DNA of 24,218 bases, from the IMG/VR virus record IMGVR_UViG_3300026264_000021, positions 1 to 24,218 of that record; one strand, given 5' to 3'. The stretch comes from a virus. A program made the position numbers and the translations under genes. The notes beneath the pieces were generated by a model. It was not told the DNA's origin. It ran no database searches and saw only the letters and a list, made by a program, of their open reading frames with translations. Below, one piece after another: positions 22,234 to 24,218 of the stretch (its first letter is position 1; every line of letters begins with the position of its first letter).

Positions 22234-23232
22234 TTACATTATACGTGTTTTCACACTTATTTTCGTTTTATTACTTATACGGCCATCAACAATTGATTTT
22301 AACGTATATAATTTTCCATATTCTTTTACTGAATCTGCCGCATCTTTAATATGTTCTTCCCAGATTGGAAATGAAACACTCCAACCATTTTCTTGTGCCT
22401 GATATATTAGTTTCTTTCCTGCACTATCTTTATCAGGACACACAATTACTTCCCCTTTAAACTGATTAATATAATCAATTTGTTTTTGTGATGCTTCATT
22501 ACTCATTATTGCAATACAATCTAAGACTGCCGCATCAATCGTTCCTTCAACTACAATTAAAAACTCTTTATCTTCTCTTATTTTATCAGAATTATATAAA
22601 AAATTCTTTGGTTGTTTCGTCATATATTTAGATTCTGACTTACCTGTAAAATCTCTTCCTGTATAACCTACAACTCTGTCACCTTGTGTGAACGGAAATA
22701 TAACACGATTCTTAAATCCAAATGCACTGCTCCAATATGTATCAACAAAGTCATATAAACCTCTGTCTAAAAGATATTTAGCAGCCATAATCGCGCCTTC
22801 TGGTGGAGATTCTTTATTTATTATATCATCTAACAATTCTGAGTTCTCGGGCAATTTCATACCGGGAAATGATGGAATTCTTGTCGTTTGAGTCTTTGAT
22901 GCAAATACCCAAGGACCCTCTGATAACTCTTTATCTCGTATACTTTCAATTTGCAATCTTTTTATTTCACTTTCAGCAACACCTAATAATCTCATAAACT
23001 TAACAAAATTCTTGTTTATAACGTGACCTTTTCTGTGAGATGCTGTAATACCACAATTAAAACAATGATATGATATTAAATCACCCTCTGTCTTCAATCC
23101 ACCTCTCATTCTTGTATCGCCACGAGATTCTCCCTGGTCGATACAGCACGGACAATTAAAACTCAGCCAACCGCCTGAACTTTGTCTTGTCTTACCGGGA
23201 ATAAATTGATAAACCGTTTGTTGAAGTTCCAT
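22234..23232 (-). CDS. DNA primase (T4 gp61 type)
   Basis: A 332-residue primase, close to T4 gp61 in length. The N-terminal zinc ribbon uses Cys27-x2-Cys30 and Cys57-x2-Cys60 (FNCPCC and YHCFNCG). The core shows VIFPFTQGDRVVGYTGRDF, and the TOPRIM residues are Glu229 (IVVEGTIDA) and Asp267/Asp269 (CPDKDSAG). It would make RNA primers on the lagging strand with the gp41-type helicase. A sigma70-type promoter lies directly upstream, with only 6 bases between the -10 and the ATG and no Shine-Dalgarno, so the mRNA is probably leaderless. Sixty-two bases separate it from clpP. Confidence 0.93.
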   Translation of the reverse strand: MELQQTVYQFIPGKTRQSSGGWLSFNCPCCIDQGESRGDTRMRGGLKTEGDLISYHCFNCGITASHRKGHVINKNFVKFMRLLGVAESEIKRLQIESIRDKELSEGPWVFASKTQTTRIPSFPGMKLPENSELLDDIINKESPPEGAIMAAKYLLDRGLYDFVDTYWSSAFGFKNRVIFPFTQGDRVVGYTGRDFTGKSESKYMTKQPKNFLYNSDKIREDKEFLIVVEGTIDAAVLDCIAIMSNEASQKQIDYINQFKGEVIVCPDKDSAGKKLIYQAQENGWSVSFPIWEEHIKDAADSVKEYGKLYTLKSIVDGRISNKTKISVKTRIM

Positions 23233-23238
23233 ACAGTT

Positions 23239-23267
23239 ATAATACTATAATGGAAGCAAAAAGTCAA
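23239..23267 (-). promoter_or_regulatory. Sigma70-type promoter for the primase
   Basis: The minus strand reads TTGACT (23262-23267), 17 bases, TATTAT (23239-23244), then 6 bases to the ATG. The flank ATCACTTGA-TTTT matches the exonuclease promoter. Confidence 0.7.
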
Positions 23268-23279
23268 GTGATTATATGA

Positions 23280-24083
23280 TTAGTTTCTCATCATAATTTT
23301 ATCTACAGTGCCAGTTGCTGTATTAAGATGTGTAACTCTCATCCAATTAACGTTGGCTTGTACGACATATCCTTGAACTCCAGTTTCGTTATTAATTGTA
23401 ATATCTGGATCATACATAAGTCTTGGAGTTAAATCAAACCAATCTTGGTCTGCTGTACTAGGTTGTTCACTCAAGTCACCTTCTATTTTTATAACTCCTG
23501 TAAATCCGTTATAATATACAGCAAATGTATGTATTGATTTTGATTTAATAGTGTTACCAGCACCATCAAATACTGTTGAGATAAATCTAGTACCATCATC
23601 AAAGAACGTTGCTGTTTCCTGTGAGTTTTCGAACTCAGGATAAACATCATCTAATACTTCAAGAACACCATGAGCATTGTCATTTGTGTCAGTGTAAATT
23701 ATTTGCTCTACGCCATCTTCGACTGTGTACATGGCGAACTGATAAAATCCCTCTGGAAGTAATATAGTATCTGAAGTTGGGATTTCTAACATTGCCATCC
23801 CTTTCGTTGCATTCGTTACTGTCAAATATCGAAACAGAACATTTTCTCTCGATTCTCTGTCATACATTTTCCATATAACAGTTTTATTTGTAAGGTCTAT
23901 TGACTTTCTGTCTGTGTCCCTAAATTTAAATCTAAGAGTATTGTCGATACCCTTATGTAGTTTGTGTGCGTTATCATACATTGGCATATTCCCCAGGTAT
24001 TGAGTCATAGTTGTATTGTTGTCAGCGTCCAAGACAACAACTTCTATTTCTCGTTGGTATTGGTATAAGTTAAAATTTATCAT
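23280..24083 (-). CDS. Baseplate or fibre-type structural protein, BppU-N-like
   Basis: A 267-residue beta-rich protein. Residues 36-140 (DNAHKLHKGIDNTLRFKFRD, TVIWKMYDRESRE, LLPEGFYQFAMYTVEDG) have the pattern of the immunoglobulin-like N-terminal domain of baseplate upper proteins and related marine phage virion proteins. The C-terminal part has short strands ending WMRVTHLNTATGT. The late octamer (24089-24096) ends only 5 bases before the ATG and there is no Shine-Dalgarno at normal distance, so a leaderless message is predicted. The identification as structural is by pattern and is moderate. Confidence 0.6.
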   Translation of the reverse strand: MINFNLYQYQREIEVVVLDADNNTTMTQYLGNMPMYDNAHKLHKGIDNTLRFKFRDTDRKSIDLTNKTVIWKMYDRESRENVLFRYLTVTNATKGMAMLEIPTSDTILLPEGFYQFAMYTVEDGVEQIIYTDTNDNAHGVLEVLDDVYPEFENSQETATFFDDGTRFISTVFDGAGNTIKSKSIHTFAVYYNGFTGVIKIEGDLSEQPSTADQDWFDLTPRLMYDPDITINNETGVQGYVVQANVNWMRVTHLNTATGTVDKIMMRN

Positions 24084-24088
24084 AGTAG

Positions 24089-24096
24089 TATTTATC
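24089..24096 (-). promoter_or_regulatory. T4-type late promoter, very close to ATG
   Basis: The minus strand reads AAGATAAATACTACTATG, the last three bases being the start codon. It is back to back with a plus-strand copy at 24121-24128. Confidence 0.7.
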
Positions 24097-24120
24097 TTCC
24101 AGAGAGTGAATTTTTAGAAT

Positions 24121-24128
24121 GATAAATA
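24121..24128 (+). promoter_or_regulatory. T4-type late promoter on the plus strand
   Basis: The sequence reads ATGATAAATATATTCTATG, with 6 bases between octamer and ATG. It is the only late-type site I find facing right. Confidence 0.6.
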
Positions 24129-24134
24129 TATTCT

Positions 24135-24218
24135 ATGATAGACGAAGATAAGATACAATGGCTACAAGATAACTATCCTTTCTTTTCCTGTGTTAAATAT
24201 GGAAACAAAAAAGAATAT
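24135..24218 (+). CDS. Start of a divergent gene (cut by window edge)
   Basis: Twenty-eight open codons run to the window edge, beginning MIDEDKIQWLQDNYPFFSCV and continuing KYGNKKEY. It is the only plus-strand gene supported here, and marks a divergent boundary. A late octamer sits immediately upstream; no Shine-Dalgarno is seen. I do not recognise the protein. Support is the late promoter placement, the plausible soluble sequence, and the absence of any minus-strand gene over it. Confidence 0.55.
   Translation, partial: MIDEDKIQWLQDNYPFFSCVKYGNKKEY

Overview
This is an AT-rich, very compact stretch of a tailed-phage genome, most likely a marine T4-superfamily myovirus. The evidence is a T4-type DnaB-like helicase (gp41-like) and primase (gp61-like) pair, a PAAR spike-tip protein, a phage-type peptide deformylase, many small structural-type genes, and a repeated T4-like late promoter octamer (GATAAATA, usually followed by C). 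All genes but one lie on the minus strand. Genes abut or overlap (ATGA, TAATG and TAG-ATG junctions). The longest stretch without a gene is about 140 bases (7881-8021) and holds promoters. I saw no tRNA, rRNA, CRISPR array or insertion sequence. The host is not certain: low GC fits a streamlined marine bacterium, and the YggX homologue points weakly to a gammaproteobacterial host or donor.

Layout, right to left (the direction of minus-strand transcription). 24135-24218: the start of the only plus-strand gene, divergent from a baseplate/fibre-like protein (23280-24083). 20044-23232: replication block of primase, ClpP-like protease and helicase, with sigma70-type promoters before primase and helicase. 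12484-20000: a run of small genes, mostly unrecognised, including a polynucleotide-ligase-like protein, a DUF6356-like membrane protein, a coiled-coil plus membrane-anchor protein, very basic small proteins, and several proteins with candidate T4-type prohead-protease sites; most blocks start at a late promoter. 11754-12443: a PD-(D/E)XK exonuclease with its own sigma70-type promoter. 8022-11736: a virion block of fibre-like protein, hypothetical protein, small barrel-like protein, PAAR tip, and a 609-residue protein with a long hydrophobic Ala/Gly/Ile stretch.

1071-7880: an accessory operon of zeta-toxin-like P-loop kinase, GT-A glycosyltransferase, PrkA, YeaH/YhbH (DUF444), SpoVR and YggX, followed by an NAD-dependent sugar epimerase and a partial peptide deformylase. 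It is preceded by both an early (TTGACA-N17-TATACT) and a late promoter, and YggX has an additional sigma70-like promoter. PrkA-YeaH-SpoVR is a conserved bacterial stress and starvation module. Finding all three in order in a phage, intact and full length, next to an Fe(II)-trafficking protein, is the most striking content of the window.

Regulation can largely be read from the sequence. There are five sigma70-like promoters, all with exactly 17-base spacers, and eleven late-promoter matches. In four genes (exonuclease, primase, and both genes of the divergent pair) the -10 element lies only 5-6 bases from an ATG that lacks a Shine-Dalgarno sequence, which predicts leaderless mRNAs.
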